NCBI GenBank assembly: GCA_018402615.1
Contig: JAGYIH010000043.1
Coordinates: 1-7,124 of the forward strand
From: Aquiluna sp.
Lineage (GTDB): Bacteria; Actinomycetota; Actinomycetes; Actinomycetales; Microbacteriaceae
Length of the DNA stretch: 7,124 nucleotides
Reading direction: 5' to 3'
Of this stretch, positions 1 through 6,217 are shown one piece after another. The position numbers and the translations under genes were made by a program. The notes below the pieces were generated by a model, which worked only from the letters and a program-made list of their open reading frames with translations, had not been told where the DNA came from and ran no database searches. The stretch's first letter is position 1. The number at the start of each line of letters is the position of its first letter.

Positions 1-174
1 ATTTTGTGGCAGCAGTGGTGAAAGGGCGCGAACGGTTGAACCAGTTCCGCAACCAAGATCAAGGATCACGGGGTTTTGCCCCGCAGCACTTACCGCAAGC
101 TGGACTAATCCTGCATCCCTAGCCTGATGGTCGCAGGGCTCTCGAAGTGCAAGCCAGTCAGCAGAAAATCCCAA
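1..174 (-). CDS. Class I SAM-dependent methyltransferase, N-terminal part
   Basis: Only the first 58 codons lie in the window; the C-terminus runs off the left edge. Residues 36-46 read VILDLGCGTGS, the glycine-rich SAM-binding motif I of Rossmann-fold methyltransferases. The preceding stretch, residues 3-20 with DWLALREPCDHQARD, is a lead-in I associate with a group of actinobacterial methyltransferases. The frame is closed by TGA at 186-184, and the only usable start after it is TTG at 174-172, two bases after the stop of the upstream pterin-synthase-like gene. A purine-rich GAGGGTGAG lies just upstream. Expression is therefore probably coupled to that gene. The substrate cannot be told from this fragment. 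The context suggests it methylates the product of the neighbouring oxidoreductase and pterin-fold enzyme, which is inference. Confidence 0.85.
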   Translation of the reverse strand, partial: MGFSADWLALREPCDHQARDAGLVQLAVSAAGQNPVILDLGCGTGSTVRALSPLLPQN

Positions 175-176
175 GA

Positions 177-572
177 CTAAATCTCACCCTCGAACCATGC
201 TCTGGCAACGTGGCTTTCTTGTAAAGAGATTCGCAGCTTTTTGACTCGACCTTCGTCTGCGAGCCTGCCGTCTCTTACCCACTTGGCCATCTCATCAAAG
301 ATGTAGCCGCATAAAAACTCGGTGGTGGTGAACTTGTTCTTAAATTCAGCCAGCTCGTCAAGATTTTGATACTTCAGGGGCGCTAAGACCTCGGCTAACA
401 CCTCGGTTGCTAGTCCAATGTCAACCACAAGACCGTGGTGATCAATCTCCTCCGCAAAAAACGCTGCGTCAACTGTGAAGGTGGCGCCGTGCATGCCCTG
501 AGCTGGGCCAAAGACCTCGGCAGGCAAAGAGTGCCCGATCATTATGTGATCCCTTACTTCGACTGCAAACAT
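177..572 (-). CDS. 6-pyruvoyl-tetrahydropterin synthase / 6-carboxytetrahydropterin synthase-like protein, atypical active site
   Basis: The 131-residue protein has the size and layout of the PTPS/QueD fold: an early His in IGHSL (H14), HGATF (H28), VVDIG (49-53), a Thr-Thr-Glu segment at 83-85 and a late Glu in LQES (E119). Classical members turn 7,8-dihydroneopterin triphosphate into a pterin using three zinc His and a Cys/Asp/His triad. By eye alignment to E. coli QueD (CxxxHGH, LDHHYL), this protein has Ala24 for the catalytic Cys, Ala30 for the third zinc His, and Lys67-Tyr68 for Asp-His. The usual reaction is therefore doubtful. I chose ATG 572 over the longer form from 611 because AGGAG sits five bases upstream and the start then lies eight bases after the MDR stop. 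No queC, queE or queF is visible, so a role in queuosine synthesis is unlikely. Confidence 0.85.
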   Translation of the reverse strand: MFAVEVRDHIMIGHSLPAEVFGPAQGMHGATFTVDAAFFAEEIDHHGLVVDIGLATEVLAEVLAPLKYQNLDELAEFKNKFTTTEFLCGYIFDEMAKWVRDGRLADEGRVKKLRISLQESHVARAWFEGEI

Positions 573-580
573 GCTGGCTC

Positions 581-1534
581 CTAGTTGGTTTCGTAGCGAA
601 TTCGGTGGCACAGGGTTTCGGGGTCGGACAAGACTCTGCCATAGTCTCGCGGCATATCTGCAAAATTACTCTCACCACTGATTAGCGCATCCAGCACTGG
701 ATCGCAAAGTAGTTCCAAAGCCTTTAGCATTCGCCTTCGGTGACTCCAACGTGGTGCACGGGATGCGGGCAAACTGCCAACCTGAGAGCTGATAATCCTT
801 AGCCTTTTGCTGTGAAACGCTGCACCAAGCGACAAGTTGACCAGGTCGCTTCCATACCAGCTGGCCTCCAAAACCGTTGCCTCCTGCCCGGCAATTTCTA
901 GCGCGAGCCCAAGGCCGCGCTCTGACGCCGAGGTGTGAATAACCACATCGCAATTGGTTGGTGCATCATCTGGCAGGTCGAAACTGCAGCCAAGCTCTGC
1001 AGCCAGCTCTGCCCGAGCGGGATTCAGGTCAATAAGGGTTACCTCCGCACCGGGCAGCTTTGCTGCTAGATAACCAACTAGCGAACCCAGCACGCCAGCA
1101 CCTATAACTGCGATCCGGTCCCCCGCCGCGGCGCCGCTGTCCCACAGCACATTGAGAGCGGTCTCCATGTTTGCAGCCAGAACTGCGCGCTCTGCGGGCA
1201 GGTTTTTTGGAAGTGGATAGAGCATGTCTTCAGAAAGCCGGAAACTGTCCTGGTGGGGATAGAGCGCGAAGACCGACTGTCCAGAAAGTGCTCCCTCTAG
1301 GACCTTGCCAACCGCGCAGTAGCCAAACTTCACTGGGAATGAAAAAACGCCCTCTTGATTTGGTGCTCTCATCCGCGACCACTCAGATTGCGGAACGCGA
1401 CCTTCAAAGACCAGTCGCTCGGTTCCCCGGCTAATGCCGCTAAATATGGTCTGAACTAGTAAGCCCTGACCGAGATCCGCCGGACGGATCTCGGCAGCTT
1501 CAGACCCCTTACACCACAGCGCTCGCGAACTCAT
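581..1534 (-). CDS. MDR-family (zinc-type alcohol dehydrogenase-like) oxidoreductase lacking zinc ligands
   Basis: This 317-residue protein is a medium-chain dehydrogenase/reductase. Residues 141-150 (IAVIGAGVLG) give the nucleotide-binding GxGxxG, and Asp169 at the end of the next strand (TLIDLN) suggests NAD(H) rather than NADP(H). The N-terminal catalytic domain keeps the family shape, with SGISRGTE at 32-39 and PVKFGYCAVGKVLE at 67-80. However, the usual zinc Cys is Ser and the usual GHE is GYC, and the four-Cys structural-zinc lobe is absent, which fits the shorter length. It resembles the BchC-like, zinc-poor MDR branch. ATG 1534 directly follows an in-frame TAG and has only a weak GAAG upstream, so this is the first possible start. 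It heads a three-gene run with the pterin-fold protein and a methyltransferase. The substrate is unknown. Confidence 0.85.
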   Translation of the reverse strand: MSSRALWCKGSEAAEIRPADLGQGLLVQTIFSGISRGTERLVFEGRVPQSEWSRMRAPNQEGVFSFPVKFGYCAVGKVLEGALSGQSVFALYPHQDSFRLSEDMLYPLPKNLPAERAVLAANMETALNVLWDSGAAAGDRIAVIGAGVLGSLVGYLAAKLPGAEVTLIDLNPARAELAAELGCSFDLPDDAPTNCDVVIHTSASERGLGLALEIAGQEATVLEASWYGSDLVNLSLGAAFHSKRLRIISSQVGSLPASRAPRWSHRRRMLKALELLCDPVLDALISGESNFADMPRDYGRVLSDPETLCHRIRYETN

Positions 1535-1691
1535 CTAAAACTTCAATTCGTTGGCAACTAGGTGCGGCGTTCGAATAATTGAGCGCAGGAAAAATCTTGG
1601 AACCAGGTGCTGCGTTGCATGGTTAATGAGCCCGCCCTCCTTGCCAAATTCTAACTGAACACATTTACACCCAAAAAACCAGCCGGAATCA

Positions 1692-1742
1692 TTGGCACTG
1701 GCACTCTGTGAATAGGATGAGGCAAAGGGCCAAATGCCAGTG
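1692..1742 (+). promoter_or_regulatory. Candidate promoter and operator for the FkbM methyltransferase gene
   Basis: A -35-like TTGGCA (1692-1697) and a -10-like TAGGAT (1713-1718) are 15 bases apart, shorter than ideal. They would place the transcript start near 1725. A perfect 8-base inverted repeat, CACTGGCA (1696-1703) and TGCCAGTG (1735-1742), brackets the -10 region with a 31-base spacer, and its left arm overlaps the -35. That arrangement suits a repressor site. The rest of the 224-base divergent gap (1535-1758) shows no gene I can support. Confidence 0.35.
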
Positions 1743-1758
1743 ATCGGGGGGCCGCGAG

Positions 1759-2502
1759 ATGACCATGCGAAGCTGGTTGGGCTTCTTACGCTCGCTTTTG
1801 ATCTACAGCAATCCGCAGCGGCAACTTGTTTGGCGACGTCTTTATAAGAAGAGCCTCAAGGCCGGCGATATCGTTTTTGATGTTGGTACCCACGTTGGCT
1901 CTCGCGCTCGAGCGATGCGAGCAGCAGGGGCAAAGGTCATAGCCTTCGAACCACAGCAGCCATTCGCAAAGTTTTTGCGCTGGAGTCTGCCCAGAGACAT
2001 TACCCTGGTCGCCTCAGCACTTGGCCGCATAGAAACTGAGGCGGAATTGGCAGTCTCGACCCTGCACCCAACGCTCTCATCGATGCGGACCAGTTATGCC
2101 TCCGAGGCCGCTGACGCTCCGGGTTTCGAACACGTCCGCTGGGACAGTCTGCAAAAAGTTCGAGTGGTCACATTGGATTCACAAATTGAGAAGTACGGCA
2201 CCCCCAGCTACATAAAGATTGACGTGGAGGGCTTTGAACTAGAAGTTTTAGCGGGCCTGACAAAACCAATTGCGATGCTTTCCGTGGAATACCTTCCCGG
2301 CTTCCCAAGGCTGGCTCATGCCGTCGTGGATAGAATCGCAGAGCTGGGAAACTACCGCTTCAATCCCGTGGTGGGTGAGAAGGCAAAGTTTTTGTGGCCG
2401 GACTGGCGTGACCGCGAGGCTACAAAGTTGTGGTTGCAGTCCCAACCAACTGACGCTAGGTCTGGCGACCTGTTTGCGATTCTGGAGTCAGAACTTAGCT
2501 AA
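1759..2502 (+). CDS. FkbM-family SAM-dependent methyltransferase
   Basis: The 247-residue protein carries the FkbM (Methyltransf_21) signature. Motif I is VFDVGTHVGSR at 39-49, the acidic SAM-ribose loop is AFEPQ at 62-66, VTLD lies at 137-140, the family hallmark YIKIDVEGFELEVLAG at 151-166, and LSVEYLPG at 174-181. Family members O-methylate sugars, polyketides and other small molecules; this sequence does not reveal which. No signal peptide is seen, so it is likely cytoplasmic. ATG 1759 is preferred over ATG 1765 because a GGGGGG tract ends seven bases upstream. It is the only plus-strand gene between two minus-strand runs and overlaps the phosphatase gene tail to tail by eight bases. It may modify the product of the surrounding cluster or be a later arrival. 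Confidence 0.9.
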   Translation: MTMRSWLGFLRSLLIYSNPQRQLVWRRLYKKSLKAGDIVFDVGTHVGSRARAMRAAGAKVIAFEPQQPFAKFLRWSLPRDITLVASALGRIETEAELAVSTLHPTLSSMRTSYASEAADAPGFEHVRWDSLQKVRVVTLDSQIEKYGTPSYIKIDVEGFELEVLAGLTKPIAMLSVEYLPGFPRLAHAVVDRIAELGNYRFNPVVGEKAKFLWPDWRDREATKLWLQSQPTDARSGDLFAILESELS

Positions 2503-3286
2503 ACCGCAGGTAGGAAGCGAACTGGGAAAACAACTTTGGCGTCGCGGTAATCACGGTTCCGCTTTGCTCTGGTTTCTCCATCTTTTCTGCCCCCTGAACA
2601 ATTGCACCAGCCTCTCGCACTATGACCAAGCCAGCCGCTATGTCCCAGATTTGGAGCTTGCGCTCCCAGAAGCCATCGAGCCTGCCGGAAGCCACGTAAG
2701 CCAGGTCCAGGGCGGCCGATCCCATCCTTCTCACTCCGGCGCAGTGGGGCATCAGGCGTCCAATGTCCGCCGCAGAATCCGCAATGTGTTCCATGGAGCC
2801 AAAAGGCACACCAGTTCCAAATAGTGCGGAGGCAAAGATTTCAGTTCCAGACACTTTGATTGGTAACCCGTTTAGCGTTGCGCCGCAACCAAGTTCTGCC
2901 GCAAAAGTTTCTGAGTGAATGGGATCGTGCACCACGCCCAGGGTCAGCTCCCCATCGATTTCAAGCGCCACCGAAACTGACCAAAATGGTAGCCCGCGCA
3001 AGAAATTAGTTGTTCCATCAAGTGGATCAACTATCCAGCGCCTACTGGCATGTCCTTTGGCCCCGGTTTCCTCGCCCAACCACTGGTCTGAATCCCGCGC
3101 TCCCAGCAATAGCTCTTTGATGTGATTTTCAGAATTCACATCCGCTTCGCTCACAAAGTCACCTGCACGCTTATTGGAAACTGTGAGCTCTGCCCGCTCT
3201 GCCCAGGTGCTCAACAGAATTTGCCCGGCAGACTCGGCAACCCTAACGGCGAGCTGAAGATCAGTCTCAGTGATTCGGGTTTCCAT
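2495..3286 (-). CDS. Inositol-monophosphatase-family phosphatase
   Basis: The 263-residue length is typical of the IMPase/SuhB/HisN family of Mg-dependent, lithium-sensitive phosphatases. Visible metal-site motifs are GEE at 71-73, WIVDPLDGTTNF at 84-95 (Asp87, Asp90) and WDIAAG at 214-219 (Asp215); the N-terminal GDFVSEAD at 42-49 also fits. Substrates in the family include inositol 1-phosphate, histidinol phosphate and other sugar phosphates. The sequence alone does not separate these, but adjacency to a CDP-alcohol phosphatidyltransferase and a GT4 enzyme favours an inositol- or polyol-phosphate role. The ATG at 3286 has GAGGAAG nine bases upstream and lies 14 bases after the glycosyltransferase stop, so the two are probably cotranscribed. 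The 3' end overlaps the FkbM gene within TTAGCTAA. Confidence 0.9.
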   Translation of the reverse strand: METRITETDLQLAVRVAESAGQILLSTWAERAELTVSNKRAGDFVSEADVNSENHIKELLLGARDSDQWLGEETGAKGHASRRWIVDPLDGTTNFLRGLPFWSVSVALEIDGELTLGVVHDPIHSETFAAELGCGATLNGLPIKVSGTEIFASALFGTGVPFGSMEHIADSAADIGRLMPHCAGVRRMGSAALDLAYVASGRLDGFWERKLQIWDIAAGLVIVREAGAIVQGAEKMEKPEQSGTVITATPKLFSQFASYLRFS

Positions 3287-3300
3287 GTTCTGGCGCTTCC

Positions 3301-4353
3301 TCAGTCGTTGCCAATAGCTATCGAATCAAGCATCTCACCAACCAGCCGTGCTGAGTCTTTCCAGCTGATCAAAGTTGCACCGGCTTCCAGAGCGGCCTGG
3401 GAATACTGAGCGTGAAGCTCTGAATCTAGCAACAACTTCACAAGCGCTGCCCCAAAGGCATCTGGGTCATTCGGTTCAACCAACAATGAAGCTGTCGCTG
3501 GGACTGTTTCCGCAACCGCACCGACTCTGCAGCTCACTATCGGCAATCCATGGACCATGGCCTCCCCAAACACCATGCCGTAACCCTCGAATCTGGTGGC
3601 AAGAGCAAAAATACTGGCGGCCCCATACAGCGTTGCAAGTTCCGCATCGCTGACTTGCCCCGAAATTGTCACCCTTTCACCCAGGCCAAGCTCCCGAGTG
3701 AGTTGCAACAGGCTTGAAGCGTGTTCAGCATCGAGTGCTGGACCCACAATGACTGCCTGCCACGGAATTTCCTTGATGTTTGCAAGCGCTCTGAGTAATA
3801 CGTCATGGCCCTTGCGAGGCACCTGAATACCAACCGACAAAATCAATGGTGGGTCTATTGGCTCGGGGCTGCTGACGGGGAAATCAATCCCAGGTCTTGC
3901 GACTGTTATCAGCTCCGCTGCCACCCCGTAGTCAGAAACCAATAACTGGGCGGTGTGAGGGCTTGGAACAATCACCCGCTTGGCATGCTTTAGGTTTGCC
4001 CGCTCATTGGCAAACAACTGCTCTTGGCGCCTCGGGTCAAGATCACCCTCAAGCGCAAGCGGGTGATGAATCAGAGCAACTAGCTCTGCTCGAAGGCTTG
4101 CAATTGCGGCTGCGTCCATGGCACCAAGAGCTAGACCGTCAATGATCACAACGCAGTCCGCAGGCAAATCAGCCAGCGCCAAAGCTGCATGTGATTGATC
4201 TGCGGCTGAGGGATGTGGATAGGAGGCACCAAGTTCGAGGTGGGTCACACTCCTACCCTGTAAGCGCAGTTCAATCATCAATCTGCGGTCATAGCCATAG
4301 CCACCCGACTGAGTACTAATTTCACCGGGAACGGCAAAGACGATGTCTCTCAA
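3301..4353 (-). CDS. GT4-family glycosyltransferase
   Basis: This 350-residue retaining GT-B enzyme shows an N-terminal acceptor-domain loop QSGGYGYDRR (15-24) and the inter-domain start of the nucleotide-sugar domain LILSVGIQVPRKGHDVLL (170-187). The donor-binding E-x7-E is at Glu256 and Glu264 within RFEGYGMVFGEAMVHGLPIV (254-273). It would transfer a hexose from a nucleotide sugar at the inner membrane face or in the cytoplasm; the acceptor is unknown. Translation starts at TTG 4353, whose bases overlap the TGA of the upstream membrane-protein gene (TTGA), so coupling is likely. The N-terminal reading IVFAVPGE right after the start supports this choice. Pairing with a phosphatidyltransferase and a phosphatase recalls PimA-type phosphatidylinositol mannosylation, which is only an analogy. 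Confidence 0.9.
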   Translation of the reverse strand: MRDIVFAVPGEISTQSGGYGYDRRLMIELRLQGRSVTHLELGASYPHPSAADQSHAALALADLPADCVVIIDGLALGAMDAAAIASLRAELVALIHHPLALEGDLDPRRQEQLFANERANLKHAKRVIVPSPHTAQLLVSDYGVAAELITVARPGIDFPVSSPEPIDPPLILSVGIQVPRKGHDVLLRALANIKEIPWQAVIVGPALDAEHASSLLQLTRELGLGERVTISGQVSDAELATLYGAASIFALATRFEGYGMVFGEAMVHGLPIVSCRVGAVAETVPATASLLVEPNDPDAFGAALVKLLLDSELHAQYSQAALEAGATLISWKDSARLVGEMLDSIAIGND

Positions 4354-5318
4354 ACCGAGCTCTCAATACCCTGCGCCACTTTAGGTTCAATCTTGCGGAC
4401 GCCTCTAATAAACGCCAAGCCAGGCAAGGCTGCCAAAAGACAGATCAAACCAAATGCCACGCTCGCCACCAGTCCCTGGGTCGCAGTGGCACCAATTATG
4501 GGAAACAAAAGGACTGCAACCCCCTCGCGCAGACCCCAACCGCTAATGGTCAATGGCAAAAGCATCGCCATGAGAATTAGGGGCACAATTGCCAAAGCAA
4601 TCAGGAACGAAAGCTGAAACCCGATGGCCCATGCCGCAAAGGTGAAGCCCGCAACGTTGCAAACCGCGGTGCCAAGACTCAGAAAACTTTGCTTCCAGAA
4701 CACTTTCCGCGACAAGAAAGCTAGCTGCGCAGCGGTCCCCATGCCTTTTAGAAACCGACCTGTTTTCCCAGAGGTGTTTCGAGCTATAAACAAAAGCCCC
4801 AAAGCAAATGCCGCAAAGGCACTCGCCACTAGGCCAATCGTCACCAATAGCCAAACGGGCCATTGCACCTGCAATGGAATCGGCATGGTGAAAGCAAGGG
4901 CAACCAGCATCAGAGCAAACAGTGCGACTTGTCCGGCAATACGCTCAAGCACCACGGCCTGACCAGAAGTGAGTAATCCGGCAGCTGAACGAGAGCGCAC
5001 CGCACGCCCGGCATCACCCAAAACCCCACCGGGCAGCGCTTGGTTCACCATCTGCCCCAGGTAGTACTCTCGCAGCGCAGTTCCAAGGCCCAGAGCAAGA
5101 CCGAGTTGGCCAGCTGTTAGCCGCCATCGCACGGCAGACAGGATGGTTTGCAAGCTAATTGCCAAAAAGGATGCAATCAGCCAAATTGGCTCCGCCGAGA
5201 GCAGAAGTTTCAGAGCTTGCTCGCTCTCTACCAAGCGCCAAAGCAATACCAAAATCCCAACCGCAAACAAGATCTGCAGCAATCGGATGACCTTGCTGGC
5301 ATCAAAACCCTTCGGCAT
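4350..5318 (-). CDS. Lysylphosphatidylglycerol-synthase-type / flippase-like integral membrane protein
   Basis: The 322-residue protein is dominated by hydrophobic segments, roughly at 9-29, 45-66, 128-145, 155-178, 212-235, 238-258 and 282-305. Family landmarks of the LPG_synthase_TM (UPF0104) group are NQALPGGVLGDAGRA at 92-106, ERIAGQ at 125-130 and SGWGLREG at 259-266. It corresponds only to the membrane half of MprF, the part linked to lipid flipping; the cytoplasmic aminoacyl-transferase half is absent, so lysyl transfer is not expected. Moving the lipid-linked product of the neighbouring glycosyltransferase across the membrane is a reasonable inference. ATG 5318 has AGGA nine bases upstream. 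The stop overlaps the glycosyltransferase start. Confidence 0.88.
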   Translation of the reverse strand: MPKGFDASKVIRLLQILFAVGILVLLWRLVESEQALKLLLSAEPIWLIASFLAISLQTILSAVRWRLTAGQLGLALGLGTALREYYLGQMVNQALPGGVLGDAGRAVRSRSAAGLLTSGQAVVLERIAGQVALFALMLVALAFTMPIPLQVQWPVWLLVTIGLVASAFAAFALGLLFIARNTSGKTGRFLKGMGTAAQLAFLSRKVFWKQSFLSLGTAVCNVAGFTFAAWAIGFQLSFLIALAIVPLILMAMLLPLTISGWGLREGVAVLLFPIIGATATQGLVASVAFGLICLLAALPGLAFIRGVRKIEPKVAQGIESSV

Positions 5319-5339
5319 AACCAGGGGTCCTAGGAAACA

Positions 5340-5367
5340 AAACTAAGAGTCGAGGCTGGTCTTTCAA
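5340..5367 (-). promoter_or_regulatory. Candidate promoter for the membrane protein / glycosyltransferase / phosphatase run
   Basis: On the minus strand, TTGAAA (5367-5362) and TAGTTT (5345-5340) are spaced by 16 bases, close to a housekeeping sigma promoter. The predicted transcript start near 5333 leaves a leader of about 15 bases that still contains the AGGA ribosome site at 5331-5328. The site sits in the 76-base gap after the phosphatidyltransferase gene and would allow the downstream three genes to be made separately from it. Confidence 0.4.
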
Positions 5368-5377
5368 CTGCCTGTGG

Positions 5378-5390
5378 TTTGAAATTCAAA
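5378..5390. repeat. 13-base palindrome TTTGAAATTCAAA
   Basis: The arms TTTGAA and TTCAAA are perfect complements around a single central A. The palindrome lies directly after the phosphatidyltransferase stop and ten bases upstream of the candidate -35 at 5367. A regulator-binding site is possible. An AT-rich 13-mer can also arise by chance, and there is no U-tract to make it a terminator. Confidence 0.3.
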
Positions 5391-5394
5391 GCAC

Positions 5395-6117
5395 TCACTC
5401 TCGATTCCGCCACAACCACAAAATGTCTCGGCCAAAGGACCAACTAAGTGACCCAGCAACTGAGGCTGCAATTAGCACAACCATCCATCCGGGGAAAATG
5501 GGTGCATTTAGACCCGTCAAGCAAGAACCCTGAACAACGCAAATGACCCTTCTGGCCAAACTTGTCGGCAACTCCCTATTCAGCCAGGGTAAAAACCAGG
5601 CGGCAGCTATAAACAAGTAGCGCGGTAGCGCCAGAAGTAGCACCCATGGTCCGGTGAATCCAGCAGCCCAAACATTTAGTGCCAAAACAACCGCGAGGAT
5701 GGAATCGATCTCCATGTCTAGCCGGGCACCAAAGTCTGAAACCCGACCCTCACTTCGCGCCAGTCGGCCATCGACACCGTCGAGCACCAGGATGGTAACC
5801 GTTAAAAAGACCAACAACCACGGCGCCTTGTTGCCAATTACCGGCGCAAGCAGTGCTGCAACAACTGCCATCCGGAACAGGGTCACCAGATTTCCCTTGC
5901 CAAGTAGGGAGTGCGGGTAACCGCGTCGGATCAGAGCGATAGCTAGAACGCCTCCAACCATGTACCCAATAAGCGCAAAACCAAGGGCTTGAACATCAGC
6001 ACCAACAAACAAGCTGGCCACCGCGACCGTAAGAAAGAGGCCAATGAAAAGCGCGGCAGAGAGTTGAGAGGTAGGGCTCAGTCTCGTCAAGGCCGAGGCC
6101 ATGCGCTCATTCAACAT
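5395..6117 (-). CDS. CDP-alcohol phosphatidyltransferase family membrane protein
   Basis: The 240-residue protein contains a complete CDP-alcohol phosphotransferase signature, D-x2-DG-x2-AR-x8-G-x3-D-x3-D. The positions are Asp113, Asp116, Gly117, Ala120, Arg121, Gly130, Asp134 and Asp138, the metal and CDP-binding residues of the family. Hydrophobic segments lie roughly at 20-38, 43-64, 80-94, 98-112, 139-150, 155-177 and 208-225. The enzyme joins a CDP-activated lipid or alcohol to a hydroxyl acceptor in the membrane. Which acceptor is unclear: it lacks nothing obvious, but I cannot equate it to PgsA or PI-phosphate synthase by sequence. ATG 6117 has no Shine-Dalgarno sequence and sits at the expected transcript start of a TAAACT -10 box, so it may be leaderless. 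It is read divergently from the helicase gene. Confidence 0.88.
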   Translation of the reverse strand: MLNERMASALTRLSPTSQLSAALFIGLFLTVAVASLFVGADVQALGFALIGYMVGGVLAIALIRRGYPHSLLGKGNLVTLFRMAVVAALLAPVIGNKAPWLLVFLTVTILVLDGVDGRLARSEGRVSDFGARLDMEIDSILAVVLALNVWAAGFTGPWVLLLALPRYLFIAAAWFLPWLNRELPTSLARRVICVVQGSCLTGLNAPIFPGWMVVLIAASVAGSLSWSFGRDILWLWRNRE

Positions 6118-6123
6118 TCCGAG

Positions 6124-6129
6124 AGTTTA
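6124..6129 (-). promoter_or_regulatory. -10 box for a probable leaderless transcript of the phosphatidyltransferase gene
   Basis: TAAACT on the minus strand (6129-6124) matches the TAnnnT form. Exactly six bases separate it from the A of ATG 6117, the usual distance to the transcript start. No good -35 is seen about 17 bases upstream. Leaderless mRNAs are common in actinobacteria, and the lack of a ribosome site here fits. Confidence 0.4.
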
Positions 6130-6182
6130 CTCTTCTGAAAGCTCTGGGTGCTTGAGGCTCGGTCTCTGTAGGTGACTTCCTC

Positions 6183-6203
6183 AGTAAGTGACTTACTTTT
6201 TTT
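6183..6203. repeat. Palindrome AGTAAGT-G-ACTTACT followed by a T-tract
   Basis: The arms at 6183-6189 and 6191-6197 are perfect complements, and seven T follow on the plus strand (6197-6203). It could be a weak plus-strand terminator, but the stem is AT-rich with almost no loop. It may instead be an operator in the divergent region: CAGTAAGT recurs at 6237-6244, again followed by a partial inverted partner (AAGTT at 6241-6245 and AACTT at 6251-6255). Confidence 0.35.
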
Positions 6204-6217
6204 CTGCGCAACAGAGT

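Noticed and set aside
177..572. Assignment as a queuosine-pathway QueD.
   Set aside because: The triad and a zinc His are absent, and no other queuosine genes are visible in the window.
573..611. Longer N-terminus for the pterin-synthase-like protein, starting at ATG 611.
   Set aside because: It would overlap the dehydrogenase by 31 bases, while ATG 572 has an ideal AGGAG site and gives the normal family length.
1597..1624. AACCA/TGGTT inverted repeat in the divergent gap.
   Set aside because: Five-base arms with a 14-base spacer are expected by chance, and no promoter element coincides.
1558..1642. On the minus strand a strong AAGGAGG (1642-1636) followed by a 20-codon frame starting ATG 1620 and ending at 1558.
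   Set aside because: The spacing to ATG is about 15 bases, too long, and no GTG or TTG lies at a proper distance. The peptide has no recognisable feature; it might be a leader peptide but cannot be supported.
2503..2570. Possible terminator for the FkbM gene (GCGG...CCGC near 2540).
   Set aside because: The stem is only four bases, lies inside the phosphatase coding region and lacks a T-tract.
2270..2824. A 184-codon plus-strand frame spanning the end of the FkbM gene and the phosphatase gene.
   Set aside because: Both regions already encode clear enzymes in other frames; the composition is that of a shadow frame.
4350..5318. Assignment as MprF lysylphosphatidylglycerol synthetase.
   Set aside because: Only the membrane domain is present; the C-terminal aminoacyl-transferase domain is missing.
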